Source: Prevotella sp. (GTDB lineage Bacteria; Bacteroidota; Bacteroidia; Bacteroidales; Bacteroidaceae). From it: a DNA stretch of 52,801 nt. Positions 31,375 to 40,440 of the stretch are shown one piece after another; the first letter of the stretch is position 1; every line of letters begins with the position of its first letter. The position numbers were made by a program, and so were the translations under genes. Under the pieces are notes generated by a model. The model searched no databases and was not told the origin of the DNA. It saw nothing but the letters and a program-made list of their open reading frames with translations. The DNA lies in contig JAFWQE010000086.1 in the NCBI GenBank assembly GCA_017509155.1, positions 1-52,801 on the forward strand, in the 5' to 3' direction.

Positions 31375-32751
31375 ATGACGAAAAAGAAAGACACGGGCAG
31401 CAGCAAGCCCATTTCCAAGACCCTCATTGCCATCATCCTCTTGGTGGTAGCCTGGCCGTTAGGGCGTTTCCTTGGCTCCACAGACATGTCGACTGCCATC
31501 TTCTGGCTGTTGCTTTGTGCTTTTGCCTTTATTACCGCCATCACTCTTTCCACACCCGACAAAGAAAGAAAGCAATACCTTACCGACAAGCAGAAACAAA
31601 TAGACGATGCCTACGACGAACTGAAGGCGCAGTTGAACGGACTCGTTGAACAGCACAAGACAGAAACGAACACGCTCAAGCAGAAATATCAGTCAAAAGA
31701 AATAAGCAAACAGGAAGAAAAGAACGGACGCAGCCAGCTGGACTTCGCCTATTCATCGGAATACACCAAGCTGACAGACAGCTATAAGGAAAAAGCACAG
31801 GAAGCCGCCAAGAATGTGCCTCCAATAAAGAATTCATGGGCTGGATACTTCAAGCTGCTGCCTGTGGCCACCATCGCAGCCTTCTTGTTCTTCCTGGGCA
31901 GCGACCACCGCGAAACCCTGTTGGCCGAGCAACTCTACGAAGAAACCGACACCAAGGCATGGGCCGTGAAGGACGTTCCCATCGTCCACCTCATCGACAG
32001 CATGTGCTATGTGTCAAACCCCGACAGCGTTCTTGACAAGCACACCGTAGAACAGCTCGACTCCATGTATCATGTGCTCGATGCGACGCTCGACATTGAG
32101 GCAGCTGTCGTCGTGGTCAACCACGTGAAAGACAACAACGTGGAAAGCTTCGCCCAAGAACTCGGCAACACGGTGGGCGTAGGACGCCAAGACCGTGGAC
32201 TGGTGCTGGTGCTGGCCTATCGCGACAAACTGTTCCGCATACACACAGGCAGAAGTCTTGAGGCTGAACTCACCGACAAAGAGTGCAGCAACATGCAACA
32301 AGAATTCTTCGTGCCCGCCATGAAGAAAGACATGCCCGACTCTGCCATGATATACGTCACAAAAGCCATCCTGAGCTTCTTCCAGAAGAAAGAAAAACCA
32401 GTGATGGCCTTCCTCGATATTGAAGAAGACAACTCGAAGCCTGCCGGTAACAGTTTCTTCCACTACCTTCTGGTACTCCTCGGATGGCTTGGCTGCTCCT
32501 ACTCCATGCGCAAACGGTTAGGCTGGTCGTCACTGTATACTCATGTGTACGAAAAGCCCATGACCAATCCCTTCCTCGACACCGAGCTCAACAAGCCTTC
32601 CCATTCGTCGAAAAAGTCCAGAAGTTCTGACAACTCCAACGATTCTGACGATTCTGACGATTCCTACGACTCGAGCAGCGATTCCTCGTCGAGCGGAGGC
32701 AGCTACGGCGGTGGCAGTTTTGGCGGCGGCGGGGCTACCACGAGCTGGTAG
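31375..32751 (+). CDS. TPM domain membrane protein, paralogue 2
   Basis: A second copy of the TPM architecture (458 residues): two close N-terminal membrane segments (about 15-60), a coiled-coil-rich Lys/Glu region (about 65-150), a further segment near 160-180, a TPM domain (about 200-345; CYVSNPDSVLDKHTVEQLDS), a weak hydrophobic segment near 365, then Ser/Asp-rich and Gly-rich tails. The start at 31375 is used because the frame upstream crosses the 31274 hairpin. It is clearly related to 29456-30619 but has a longer coiled coil. Inference: a duplication around lemA. Confidence 0.85.
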   Translation: MTKKKDTGSSKPISKTLIAIILLVVAWPLGRFLGSTDMSTAIFWLLLCAFAFITAITLSTPDKERKQYLTDKQKQIDDAYDELKAQLNGLVEQHKTETNTLKQKYQSKEISKQEEKNGRSQLDFAYSSEYTKLTDSYKEKAQEAAKNVPPIKNSWAGYFKLLPVATIAAFLFFLGSDHRETLLAEQLYEETDTKAWAVKDVPIVHLIDSMCYVSNPDSVLDKHTVEQLDSMYHVLDATLDIEAAVVVVNHVKDNNVESFAQELGNTVGVGRQDRGLVLVLAYRDKLFRIHTGRSLEAELTDKECSNMQQEFFVPAMKKDMPDSAMIYVTKAILSFFQKKEKPVMAFLDIEEDNSKPAGNSFFHYLLVLLGWLGCSYSMRKRLGWSSLYTHVYEKPMTNPFLDTELNKPSHSSKKSRSSDNSNDSDDSDDSYDSSSDSSSSGGSYGGGSFGGGGATTSW

Positions 32752-32756
32752 GAGAA

Positions 32757-32824
32757 TTGATGAAGGATGAAGGATGAAGGATGATGGATGAAGGATGATG
32801 GATGAAGGATGAAGGATGAAGGAT
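32757..32824. repeat. GATGAAG tandem array
   Basis: About nine 7-base copies of GATGAAG or GATGATG between the second TPM gene and purM. Only one arm orientation is present. Confidence 0.8.
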
Positions 32825-32884
32825 TGGGTGGAGGAGAATTACAGACTATCATAAATACACATTATTATATATAATAAACAAGAA

Positions 32885-34054
32885 ATGGACAACAGATATA
32901 TGATGCGCGGCGTGAGTGCTGCCAAGGAAGACGTTCACAATGCCATCAAGAACATCGACAAGGGAATCTTTCCGCAGGCTTTCTGCAAAATAATTCCCGA
33001 CGTGCTCGGTGGAGATCCCGACTATTGCAACATCATGCATGCCGACGGTGCCGGCACCAAGTCGAGCCTGGCCTACATGTACTGGAAAGAAACCGGCGAC
33101 CTCAGCGTGTGGAAGGGAATTGCTCAAGATGCCATCGTCATGAACACCGACGACCTGCTCTGCGTGGGAGCTGTTGACAACATCCTGGTCAGTTCCACCA
33201 TCGGACGCAACAAGATGCTCATTCCTGGCGAGGTCATCTCGGCCATCATCAACGGCACCGACGACCTGCTGGCTGAGCTCCGCGACATGGGCATCGGCAT
33301 CTGGCCAACAGGCGGCGAGACCGCCGATGTGGGTGACCTTGTGCGCACCATTATCGTTGACAGCACCGTGACTTGCCGCATGAAGCGTGCAGATGTCATC
33401 GACAATGCCAACATCCGTCCAGGCGACGTCATCGTGGGACTCTCGTCTACTGGTCAGGCCACCTACGAGAAGCAATACAACGGCGGCATGGGAAGCAACG
33501 GGCTCACCTCAGCCCGTCACGATGTCTTTGCCAAATATCTGGCAGAGAAATACCCAGAGAGTTTCGACCACGCCGTCCCCGACGAACTGGTCTACAGTGG
33601 CAAGTACAAACTAACAGATGCTGTCGATGGCACAACGCTCAACGCCGCACAGCTTGTCCTCTCCCCCACCCGCACCTACGCACCGGTCATCAAGAGACTG
33701 CTCGACGAACTGCGCCCCGAAATCCACGGCATGGTGCACTGCACAGGCGGCGCACAGACCAAGGTGCTCCACTTTGTCAACGACAACTGCCGGGTGATTA
33801 AGGACAACATGTTCCCCGTGCCACCGCTCTTCCGTGCCATCCACGATTGCTCGCAGACCGACTGGAAGGAGATGTACCAGGTGTTCAACATGGGACATCG
33901 CATGGAAATCTACGTACGCCCCGAGGTGGCTGAGCAGGTTATCACCATCAGCAAGTCGTTCAACATCGATGCACAGGTGGTTGGCCACATCGAAGAAGGA
34001 GCCAAGAGTCTCACCATCGAGTCTGAGTTCGGCACTTTCAACTATCCATCATGA
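32885..34054 (+). CDS. purM: Phosphoribosylformylglycinamidine cyclo-ligase
   Basis: Closes the imidazole ring of FGAM with ATP to form AIR in purine synthesis. The 389 residues are the extended type, longer than E. coli PurM (345). Family features: HADGAGTKSSLAYMYWK, the VDNILVSSTIGRNKM region, GETADVGDL, and GDVIVGLSSTG. It overlaps the following lipoprotein gene by 4 bases (ATGA). With purC in the window it gives two of the purine genes, not clustered. Confidence 0.95.
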   Translation: MDNRYMMRGVSAAKEDVHNAIKNIDKGIFPQAFCKIIPDVLGGDPDYCNIMHADGAGTKSSLAYMYWKETGDLSVWKGIAQDAIVMNTDDLLCVGAVDNILVSSTIGRNKMLIPGEVISAIINGTDDLLAELRDMGIGIWPTGGETADVGDLVRTIIVDSTVTCRMKRADVIDNANIRPGDVIVGLSSTGQATYEKQYNGGMGSNGLTSARHDVFAKYLAEKYPESFDHAVPDELVYSGKYKLTDAVDGTTLNAAQLVLSPTRTYAPVIKRLLDELRPEIHGMVHCTGGAQTKVLHFVNDNCRVIKDNMFPVPPLFRAIHDCSQTDWKEMYQVFNMGHRMEIYVRPEVAEQVITISKSFNIDAQVVGHIEEGAKSLTIESEFGTFNYPS

Positions 34055-34353
34055 CCACAGGAACAAGAAAAGCAGTGGCCATCATGCTGCTGTCCTTCTT
34101 CTGTATGTCATGCGGGTCCATCATGAGCGACTTACTCAGCTCTGAGGCTGAATACGACATATCGCAGGCCATCAACCACGCCAAGCCCAGTTCCAAGATG
34201 TCCAAGCGACAGAGAGCGGAAAACCAGCGGCAGGCCGAGCAGCTGAAGAAAGAAGGCAAGTGTCCGGCATGCAAAGGTGCTGGCAAGACACCCGATGGCC
34301 GATACGACTGTGTCAGATGCAACGGCACAGGCAAATATACAGACAACAAATAA
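34051..34353 (+). CDS. Small lipoprotein with a DnaJ-type zinc motif
   Basis: A 100-residue protein. The N-terminus (to about residue 23, SFFCMSCGS) looks like a lipoprotein signal with cleavage before Cys. A basic, Gln/Lys-rich helical stretch follows. The C-terminus carries two CxxCxGxG units, CPACKGAG and CVRCNGTG, the zinc-binding repeats of the DnaJ central domain; one pair can form one zinc hairpin. No J domain is present. The function is unknown, perhaps binding of unfolded proteins at the envelope. It overlaps purM by 4 bases and precedes prfA. Confidence 0.75.
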   Translation: MTTGTRKAVAIMLLSFFCMSCGSIMSDLLSSEAEYDISQAINHAKPSSKMSKRQRAENQRQAEQLKKEGKCPACKGAGKTPDGRYDCVRCNGTGKYTDNK

Positions 34354-34362
34354 AATTCATAC

Positions 34363-34423
34363 AGAATCCCCCCTTTCCGCCCGTCAGGCAGCGTCCTCCT
34401 TTGGAGGGTTCTGGGGAGATTCC
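34363..34423. repeat. CCTCCTTTGGAGG-family repeat before prfA
   Basis: Contains GCCCGTCAGGCAG and CCTCCTTTGGAGGG, the same words found in opposite orientation at 37360-37394, between inverted GAATCCCCCC and GGGGAGATTCC ends. It fills most of the gap between the lipoprotein gene and prfA. Confidence 0.65.
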
Positions 34424-34437
34424 AAATACTATCAATA

Positions 34438-35547
34438 ATGGCAGAAAACAGCATACTACAAAAGCTCGACGGTCTGGAGGCCCGCTTTGAGGAGGTGTCG
34501 ACCCTGATTACCGACCCAAGCGTCATCGCCGACCAGAAACGTTTCGTCAAACTCACCAAGGAATACAAGGACCTCGGCGACATCATGGATGCCCGCAAGC
34601 GCTACATCGCCTGTCTGAACAGCATCAAGGAGGCCAAGGACATCCTTGCCAACGAGGACGACCCCGAGATGAAGGAGATGGCACGCGAAGAGCTGTCCAT
34701 CAACGAAGAGCTGCAGCCACAGCTCGAGGAGGAAATCAAGATTGCCCTCATTCCCAAAGACCCGGAGGACGCCAAGAACGTACAGATGGAAATCCGCGCA
34801 GGCACAGGCGGCGACGAGGCTTGTCTCTTTGCCGGCGACCTGTTCAAGATGTACAAGAACTACTGCGAGTCAAAAGGCTGGCAGCTCTCCGTCACCGACT
34901 TCAGCGAGGGAGCTGTGGGAGGCTACAAGGAAATAGACTTCGCCGTCAGCGGTGCCGACGTCTATGGCACGCTCAAATATGAGTCGGGCGTACACCGCGT
35001 CCAGCGCGTGCCCGTCACCGAATCGAACGGTCGCATGCAGACATCGGCAGCCACCGTGGCCGTGTTGCCTGAGGCCGACAAGTTTGAGGTGAACATCAAC
35101 GAGGGTGAGATCAAGTGGGACACGTTCCGAAGCAGCGGCGCAGGCGGCCAGAACGTGAACAAGGTAGAATCGGGCGTCCGTCTGCGCTACATGTGGAAGA
35201 ACCCCAACACCGGCGAGACCGAGGAGATACTCATCGAGTGTACGGAGACTCGCGACCAGCCCAAGAACAAGGAGCGGGCCCTGTCGCGTCTGTACACCTT
35301 TATCTACGACAAAGAGCACCAGAAATATGTCGACGACATCGCCAGCCGACGCAAGAGTCTTGTGTCTACGGGCGACCGCAGTGCCAAGATTCGCACATAC
35401 AACTTCCCGCAAGGTCGCGTCACCGACCATCGCATCGGTTTCACCACGCATGACCTTCAGGGATTCCTCGGAGGCAACATCCAGCCCATGATCGACGCAC
35501 TCATCGTTGCCGAAAACGCAGAACGAATGAAAGAATCACAACTATGA
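34438..35547 (+). CDS. prfA: Peptide chain release factor 1
   Basis: Recognises UAA and UAG stop codons and releases the finished protein from the ribosome. The 369 residues carry the GGQ motif (236-238, in [12 protein letters not shown]), whose Gln contacts the peptidyl-transferase centre, and a PVT tripeptide (in [10 protein letters not shown]) at the place of the RF1 codon-recognition PxT. It overlaps pyrF by 4 bases. Confidence 0.96.
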   Translation: MAENSILQKLDGLEARFEEVSTLITDPSVIADQKRFVKLTKEYKDLGDIMDARKRYIACLNSIKEAKDILANEDDPEMKEMAREELSINEELQPQLEEEIKIALIPKDPEDAKNVQMEIRAGTGGDEACLFAGDLFKMYKNYCESKGWQLSVTDFSEGAVGGYKEIDFAVSGADVYGTLKYESGVHRVQRVPVTESNGRMQTSAATVAVLPEADKFEVNINEGEIKWDTFRSSGAGGQNVNKVESGVRLRYMWKNPNTGETEEILIECTETRDQPKNKERALSRLYTFIYDKEHQKYVDDIASRRKSLVSTGDRSAKIRTYNFPQGRVTDHRIGFTTHDLQGFLGGNIQPMIDALIVAENAERMKESQL

Positions 35548-36371
35548 ACAGAGAACAACTTATCCAGCAAATCAGGCAAAAACGCAGTTTCCTCTGCGTA
35601 GGCCTTGACTCCGACCCGAAGAAGATGCCATCGTGCGTGTTCGACCTCTACGACCCGATCTTCGAGTTCAACAAAGCCATCATCGATGCCACAGCCCCCT
35701 ATTGCGTGGCCTACAAGCCCAACCTTGCTTTCTACGAGGCATACGGCATCAAGGGGATGCAGGCATTCCAGAAGACCACCGACTACATCAAGGAGAAGCA
35801 CCCGCATCACTTCATCATTGCCGACGCCAAACGCGGCGACATCGGCAACACGTCCAAGATGTATGCCCGCACATTTTTCGAGGAATATGACCTCGACGCG
35901 CTCACCGTGGCCCCCTACATGGGCGAAGACTCCGTTACGCCCTTCCTTGAATACCCCGATAAGTGGGTCGTTCTGCTGGCACTCACCAGCAATAAGGGTA
36001 GCCACGACTTCCAGTTCATGGCCGATGCCGACGGACAGCGTCTCTTCGAGCGCGTCATCCTCACCAGTCAACAGTGGGGCACACCCGACAACATGATGTA
36101 TGTGGTTGGAGCCACACAAGGCCGTATGTTCGAGGATATCCGCCGCATTGCTCCCGACCATTTCCTACTCGTGCCTGGCGTAGGCGCTCAGGGAGGCTCG
36201 CTACATGAAGTATGCCAATACGGCATGAATGCCGACTGCGGTCTGTTAGTCAATTCCTCGCGTGGCATCATCTACGCTTCGAGTGACGACCACTTTGCCG
36301 AAATAGCAGGCAACAAGGCGCGCGAGCTGCAACAGGAAATGGACCAGGAACTCCGAGCCCACGGCATCTGA
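35544..36371 (+). CDS. pyrF: Orotidine-5'-phosphate decarboxylase
   Basis: Decarboxylates OMP to UMP, the last step of pyrimidine synthesis. The 275 residues belong to the longer type-2 group. The catalytic Asp/Lys set is in [14 protein letters not shown], and the start [14 protein letters not shown] and the VGATQ and VPGVGAQGG loops are typical. It follows prfA with a 4-base overlap and ends before a strong terminator. Confidence 0.95.
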   Translation: MNREQLIQQIRQKRSFLCVGLDSDPKKMPSCVFDLYDPIFEFNKAIIDATAPYCVAYKPNLAFYEAYGIKGMQAFQKTTDYIKEKHPHHFIIADAKRGDIGNTSKMYARTFFEEYDLDALTVAPYMGEDSVTPFLEYPDKWVVLLALTSNKGSHDFQFMADADGQRLFERVILTSQQWGTPDNMMYVVGATQGRMFEDIRRIAPDHFLLVPGVGAQGGSLHEVCQYGMNADCGLLVNSSRGIIYASSDDHFAEIAGNKARELQQEMDQELRAHGI

Positions 36372-36391
36372 TTGATTTTTAATCGCCCAAT

Positions 36392-36446
36392 AAAACCCGA
36401 CGGACGAAGCGCGCAAAGCCCTATCGTCCGTCGGTTTTGTTTTTTA
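36392..36446 (+). terminator. Rho-independent terminator of prfA-pyrF
   Basis: An 11-bp perfect stem (36397-36407 with 36424-36434) flanked by AAAA and TTTT, followed by GTTTTTT. It lies about 20 bases past the pyrF stop. Confidence 0.85.
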
Positions 36447-36501
36447 CGAATCACGACCTTGCATAAAGCTATCAGTTTTCAACTCTCAGTTTTCAGTTAC
36501 G

Positions 36502-37326
36502 TTATTCCTTTGAACCAATACAAAGCTGCTTTAGGTCGTAATAGCTGCCGTTATAGAGGTTGAAGTCTACATAGCCCTTGATGCCTGGCAGACGGCCAGC
36601 ATCGGTGTGCTGCCAGAACTTCCATTGTCCTCGGTACTCAATCTTGTCGACGTAATAGTGGGCTATCCAATAGGGATAGTCGTCGAAGACAGGTGTGCCG
36701 AGATAGGCCATCTTAAATTTATAATAGGTGTAGATGATAGGCTTCACGTGGTATTTGTCCTCAACAATGTGAAGCCATGTGAGTATTTCACGCTGGAAAT
36801 CTTCCACAGACATATCGTCGGGTTTGTGCTCTACATCGAGAACGGGTGGCAAATCGCCATCCTGCAGATGTACGTGCTTAAGGAAGAAGGCAGCCTGATC
36901 ACGAGCACTCGATTTATTGCTCCAGAAATGGTAGGCGCCACGGATGAAGCCGTATTCCTCTGCGTGCTTGAAATTGTCGCGAAACATGGGGTCGAGACGA
37001 GAAGAACCCTCCGTGGCCTTGATCATGATGAAACGAATGGGACACTTCTCAATCATGGCACTCTGCAGCTGTTCCCAGTCAATGTCGTGCTGGTAGTGAC
37101 TGATGTCGATGCCGCGAATCTCATAGCCTTCAGGGTATTTGGCGTCGCCATAGAGGGCACGCCAGCGGAATCCGAAGGGACCGACGAAGAAATAGTAGAA
37201 AACCCAGATGTAAAGCCCGACCAGCAGAAGCACACCTGTCCATCTCATCCATTTAGGATAAGAACGCATGAAGGGAATGTTAAGACGTCCCTTATGCTCG
37301 AGGCGATTTTTCGTTTCGTGGGCCAT
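36502..37326 (-). CDS. GH25 family lysozyme, membrane-anchored
   Basis: A glycoside hydrolase family 25 enzyme that cuts the beta-1,4 bond between N-acetylmuramic acid and N-acetylglucosamine. One N-terminal membrane segment (about 29-49) anchors it, and the catalytic barrel follows: IRGIDISHYQ, FIMIKATEGSS, the acid pair in PVLDVEHKPDD, and WKFWQHTDAGRLPGIKGYVDFN at the end, which is characteristic. The start at 37326 (MAHETKNR) avoids translating the upstream repeat. The likely role is cell-wall turnover. Confidence 0.9.
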   Translation of the reverse strand: MAHETKNRLEHKGRLNIPFMRSYPKWMRWTGVLLLVGLYIWVFYYFFVGPFGFRWRALYGDAKYPEGYEIRGIDISHYQHDIDWEQLQSAMIEKCPIRFIMIKATEGSSRLDPMFRDNFKHAEEYGFIRGAYHFWSNKSSARDQAAFFLKHVHLQDGDLPPVLDVEHKPDDMSVEDFQREILTWLHIVEDKYHVKPIIYTYYKFKMAYLGTPVFDDYPYWIAHYYVDKIEYRGQWKFWQHTDAGRLPGIKGYVDFNLYNGSYYDLKQLCIGSKE

Positions 37327-37340
37327 AGAGAGAACAGTGT

Positions 37341-37448
37341 GTGGGAACCTCCCCCCTGCCCCTCCAAAGGAGGGGAGTGCCTGACGGGCAGAAGGAGAGG
37401 ATTTCAAGTGGTAGATGGAACCTGCACTCCACATGGGAGGGGTTACCT
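37341..37448. repeat. CCCTCC-family element upstream of the GH25 gene
   Basis: Contains CCCCTCCAAAGGAGGGG and GCCTGACGGGC, inverse copies of words at 34381-34409, between loosely inverted GGGAACC and GGTTACC ends. It begins 15 bases upstream of the GH25 start. Confidence 0.65.
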
Positions 37449-37489
37449 AACAGGCGGGGGTGCAGATGAAAGAGTTGCTATTTCATAAT

Positions 37490-37598
37490 GCGAGGTACGG
37501 AGTACGAGGTGCGAGGATACTCATGGAGAGAGACATAGGCGTAAACGCTTTTCTCGTAACTCTCACCTTCGTACCTCGCACCTCGAAGCACCTCGTAC
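37490..37598. repeat. GAGGTACG-word inverted element
   Basis: Left words GCGAGGTACGGAGTACGAGG (37490-37516) face CCTCGCACCTCGAAGCACC words (37566-37598) around a 49-base core. The design is that of the MITE copies with a different word. It ends 12 bases from the phosphofructokinase stop. Confidence 0.75.
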
Positions 37599-37609
37599 AA
37601 CAAAATCAC

Positions 37610-39247
37610 TTACTTAGCCTGCTCGAGAGCCAGCGTCATAGTGGGTTGGTCGCAGACTTCCGTCGGTCCCCAGTACTGGATAGGACCAGGATAGACGAAG
37701 GCTGTCTCACGTGCCCACTCCTCGCGCTGTGCGGCAAATGCCTTGAAGGGTGCGCCGTCGAGCTCTACGAGTGCCTTGCGGATGACAGGCTTCATCTCGC
37801 CATTGCGACGCTCCATGTTCATCATCATGGTGATGGGCACACCGCCAGCCTTCCATTGGTCTGCTGGTGCTGTGGTGTTCTTCACGATGGCCATGTAGCC
37901 GGTCTTGCCATTGGCAATGAGCTGAGCGGCACTTGTACCCAGTGCATAGCAATAGTCTGCGTCGAAGTTAGACGGAGCAGCGCAACGGCCTTCGTAGCCG
38001 AAGAAATGATGCTGCGTGGCGAACTTGCCCTGATATTTGCCTTCTTTCTTCCACTTCTCAATCTTCACGGCTACCATGGTGGAGAGCAGTTTCTCTGTCT
38101 CGATGAGTGACACCTGTACGTTTCCATGCGGGTCGCGGTCGAGTGCGAGCTGACGGGCAACGTCGGTAGGCAGAGAATTGAACACGGCAAGGTTCTCCTC
38201 CGAGAGATGGCTCTTGGCGAAGTCGATGAGCTCTGAGCGTCCCAGGTCTTTGGCCTCGGGCAATGCGAGCACATCGTTGAGCTGAGCGATGAGCTTCTTG
38301 ATAGCCGGGATGAACTCGATAACGCCCTCGGGGATGATGACAGTACCGAAGTAGTTGCCATCGGCAGCACGCTTGGCCACAGCCTCGGCAATGTATTCAA
38401 CAACATCGTCGAGCGACATGTTCTTTTGCTCCACTTCCTCAGAGATGAGGCAGATGTTGGGCTGGGTCTGCAGGGCACACTCCAGAGCGATGTGAGAAGC
38501 CGAGCGGCCCATCACCTTGATGAAGTGCCAGTATTTGCGTGCAGAGTTGCAGTCGCGCTCGATGTTACCGATGAGTTCAGAATAGGTCTTGCAGGCAGTA
38601 TCAAAGCCGAAAGAAGTCTCTATCTGGTCGTTCTTTAGGTCGCCGTCGATGGTCTTGGGACAACCGATGACCTGCACGCCGTAGTTCTTGGCAGCATAGT
38701 ACTCAGCCAGTACACAGGCATTGGTGTTAGAGTCGTCACCACCGATGATGACGATGGCCTTGATATCGAGTTCACGGATGATTTCGAGACCTTTCTCAAA
38801 CTGCTCAACCTTTTCGAGTTTGGTGCGGCCAGAGCCAATCATGTCGAAGCCGCCAGTATTGCGATATTCGTCAATAAAATCTGCTGTTATTTCCTTGTAG
38901 TTGTGGTCCACGAGTCCGCCAGGGCCAAGAATGAAGCCATAGAGACGGTTCTCGGGGTTGATTTTCTTGATGGTGTCGAAGAGACCAGTGATGACGTTGT
39001 GTCCACCAGGAGCCTGTCCGCCACTGAGAATAACACCCACATTGAACTTTGCGTTGTTGGGCTCGTCTGTTTCCTCGAACTCGATGAGAGGCATTCCATA
39101 AGTGTTGGGGAAGAGCGCCTTGATTTCTTCCTGATTGTCTACGCTCTGTGTGGGAGCACCTTCTTTTACCTTAACTGCCCCCTGAAGAGCCTTGGGGAGC
39201 TTGGGCTGATAGGCAGCACGCGCCTGCTGCAATGCACTTTTTTTCAT
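37610..39247 (-). CDS. pfp: PPi-dependent 6-phosphofructokinase
   Basis: Phosphorylates fructose 6-phosphate with pyrophosphate, reversibly, in glycolysis. The 545-residue length and sequence fit the long PFP form rather than the 320-residue ATP enzyme. The phosphate-binding [14 protein letters not shown] region, the GGDDSNTNA loop (Asp in place of the ATP-enzyme Gly) and PKTIDGDL are the markers of PPi use. A -7 box precedes it on the minus strand at 39301-39308. Confidence 0.95.
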   Translation of the reverse strand: MKKSALQQARAAYQPKLPKALQGAVKVKEGAPTQSVDNQEEIKALFPNTYGMPLIEFEETDEPNNAKFNVGVILSGGQAPGGHNVITGLFDTIKKINPENRLYGFILGPGGLVDHNYKEITADFIDEYRNTGGFDMIGSGRTKLEKVEQFEKGLEIIRELDIKAIVIIGGDDSNTNACVLAEYYAAKNYGVQVIGCPKTIDGDLKNDQIETSFGFDTACKTYSELIGNIERDCNSARKYWHFIKVMGRSASHIALECALQTQPNICLISEEVEQKNMSLDDVVEYIAEAVAKRAADGNYFGTVIIPEGVIEFIPAIKKLIAQLNDVLALPEAKDLGRSELIDFAKSHLSEENLAVFNSLPTDVARQLALDRDPHGNVQVSLIETEKLLSTMVAVKIEKWKKEGKYQGKFATQHHFFGYEGRCAAPSNFDADYCYALGTSAAQLIANGKTGYMAIVKNTTAPADQWKAGGVPITMMMNMERRNGEMKPVIRKALVELDGAPFKAFAAQREEWARETAFVYPGPIQYWGPTEVCDQPTMTLALEQAK

Positions 39248-39300
39248 AAATGGTGTTTTTTATAAATGTAAATTGAACAATGTCGTTGGCAATAATGATG

Positions 39301-39308
39301 CAAAAATA
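39301..39308 (-). promoter_or_regulatory. -7 box of the PPi-phosphofructokinase gene
   Basis: TATTTTTG on the minus strand, about 54 bases before the start codon; no clear -33 TTTG. Confidence 0.4.
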
Positions 39309-39376
39309 CTGTTTTTCCACGAATCGGGGAAAGAAAACGGGGCAAAATAGTTTTTTTTGAGCGTTTTTTTTGATTA

Positions 39377-39411
39377 TTTGTATCGGAATTCACAAAAAAT
39401 TGCTATATTTG
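39377..39411 (+). promoter_or_regulatory. Promoter of the small gene at 39454
   Basis: TTTG (39377-39380) and TATATTTG (39404-39411), spacer 23, slightly longer than usual. Confidence 0.5.
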
Positions 39412-39453
39412 CAATACCGAATGAACAATCAAACATATTAAAAGAGGAACGAT

Positions 39454-39726
39454 ATGACTAACAAAAAGGATTTGAAGAGGACGATCAACTACATTTGCAG
39501 TGATTTGTTTGCCGAATGTGTTGCGGCCTCTCTTTACAGCGGCAAGCCGAACGAGGCAAATGTCAATGCGCTTCTAGCCTGCATATTGCAAACACAGGAG
39601 GACTATGTGAAGAGAATCTCGCATCCTGAACCCGGCATGAAGCCGAAGGAGTATTTCCACGACCTGATCATGAACTTCAACAAGCAAGTGGATGAAATCG
39701 TGGACCAGATATGCAATCTGGACTGA
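39454..39726 (+). CDS. Conserved small helical protein, unknown function
   Basis: A 90-residue soluble protein that I do not recognise beyond its resemblance to short Bacteroidales proteins. It is rich in Lys, Asp and Glu with predicted helices (LKRTINYICSDLFAECVAAS and ALLACILQTQEDYVKRI) and no signal or membrane segment. An AAAGAGG element precedes the ATG. It has its own promoter and is followed by an acyltransferase gene 79 bases later. Confidence 0.75.
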   Translation: MTNKKDLKRTINYICSDLFAECVAASLYSGKPNEANVNALLACILQTQEDYVKRISHPEPGMKPKEYFHDLIMNFNKQVDEIVDQICNLD

Positions 39727-39805
39727 TCGCAGGAAAGATCCATTCCTCACTGAGGGAAGGGAGTAAGGAATGAGGACGAAGTGGTACTAATTTAAAGGAA
39801 TCTAC

Positions 39806-40360
39806 ATGATGAGAAGGTTTTGCCAATGGCTTCTATACCAGTGTCTGGGGTGGAAGAAAGATGTGACTGTCAACCACCCCAGTAAATGCATTATCTGTCT
39901 GGCTCCGCACACGAGCAACTGGGACTTCATGCTTGGTCAGGTGTATATGAGGGCAGAAGGATACCACATCAACTTCATGATGAAGAAGGAATGGTTCAAA
40001 GGACCACTCGGTACAATGTTCCGCAGAATGGGTGGCATTCCCGTCTGGCGGTCGAAGCACACGAGCCTGACTGACAATCTGGCTGAAACGGCTATGAAAG
40101 CGGAACACTTTCAGCTTTGCATCACTCCTGAGGGAACGCGTTCGGAAAACCCAGACTGGAAAAAAGGATTCTACTTCATCGCCATGAAGGCTGGCATTCC
40201 CATCCTGCTCTATGGCATCGACTATGAGAGAAAGCTCATCCAGTGTACACGTAGCTTCGTTCCAACAGGCGACGTGGAGAAGGACATGCGAGACATCAAG
40301 CTGTATTTCAAGGACTTCAAGGGAAAGCATCCCGAGAAATTCTCTATCGGCAATGTTTAG
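39806..40360 (+). CDS. PlsC-like lysophospholipid acyltransferase
   Basis: A 184-residue acyltransferase of the 1-acylglycerol-3-phosphate acyltransferase superfamily. Motif I, HTSNWD (the NHxxxxD type, with catalytic His and Asp), and motif III, PEGTRS, are both present, with GIPVWR between. It is shorter than typical PlsC (about 240) and lacks a long N-terminal anchor, so its substrate may differ from lysophosphatidate. It probably acts at the inner membrane. Confidence 0.85.
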   Translation: MMRRFCQWLLYQCLGWKKDVTVNHPSKCIICLAPHTSNWDFMLGQVYMRAEGYHINFMMKKEWFKGPLGTMFRRMGGIPVWRSKHTSLTDNLAETAMKAEHFQLCITPEGTRSENPDWKKGFYFIAMKAGIPILLYGIDYERKLIQCTRSFVPTGDVEKDMRDIKLYFKDFKGKHPEKFSIGNV

Positions 40361-40440
40361 GTAAATGAGCGCATTCAACTTATATGAACACAGACACAGA
40401 GAAAAGGAGAAGACGTTTGCATAGTTACAGAGAAAACACG

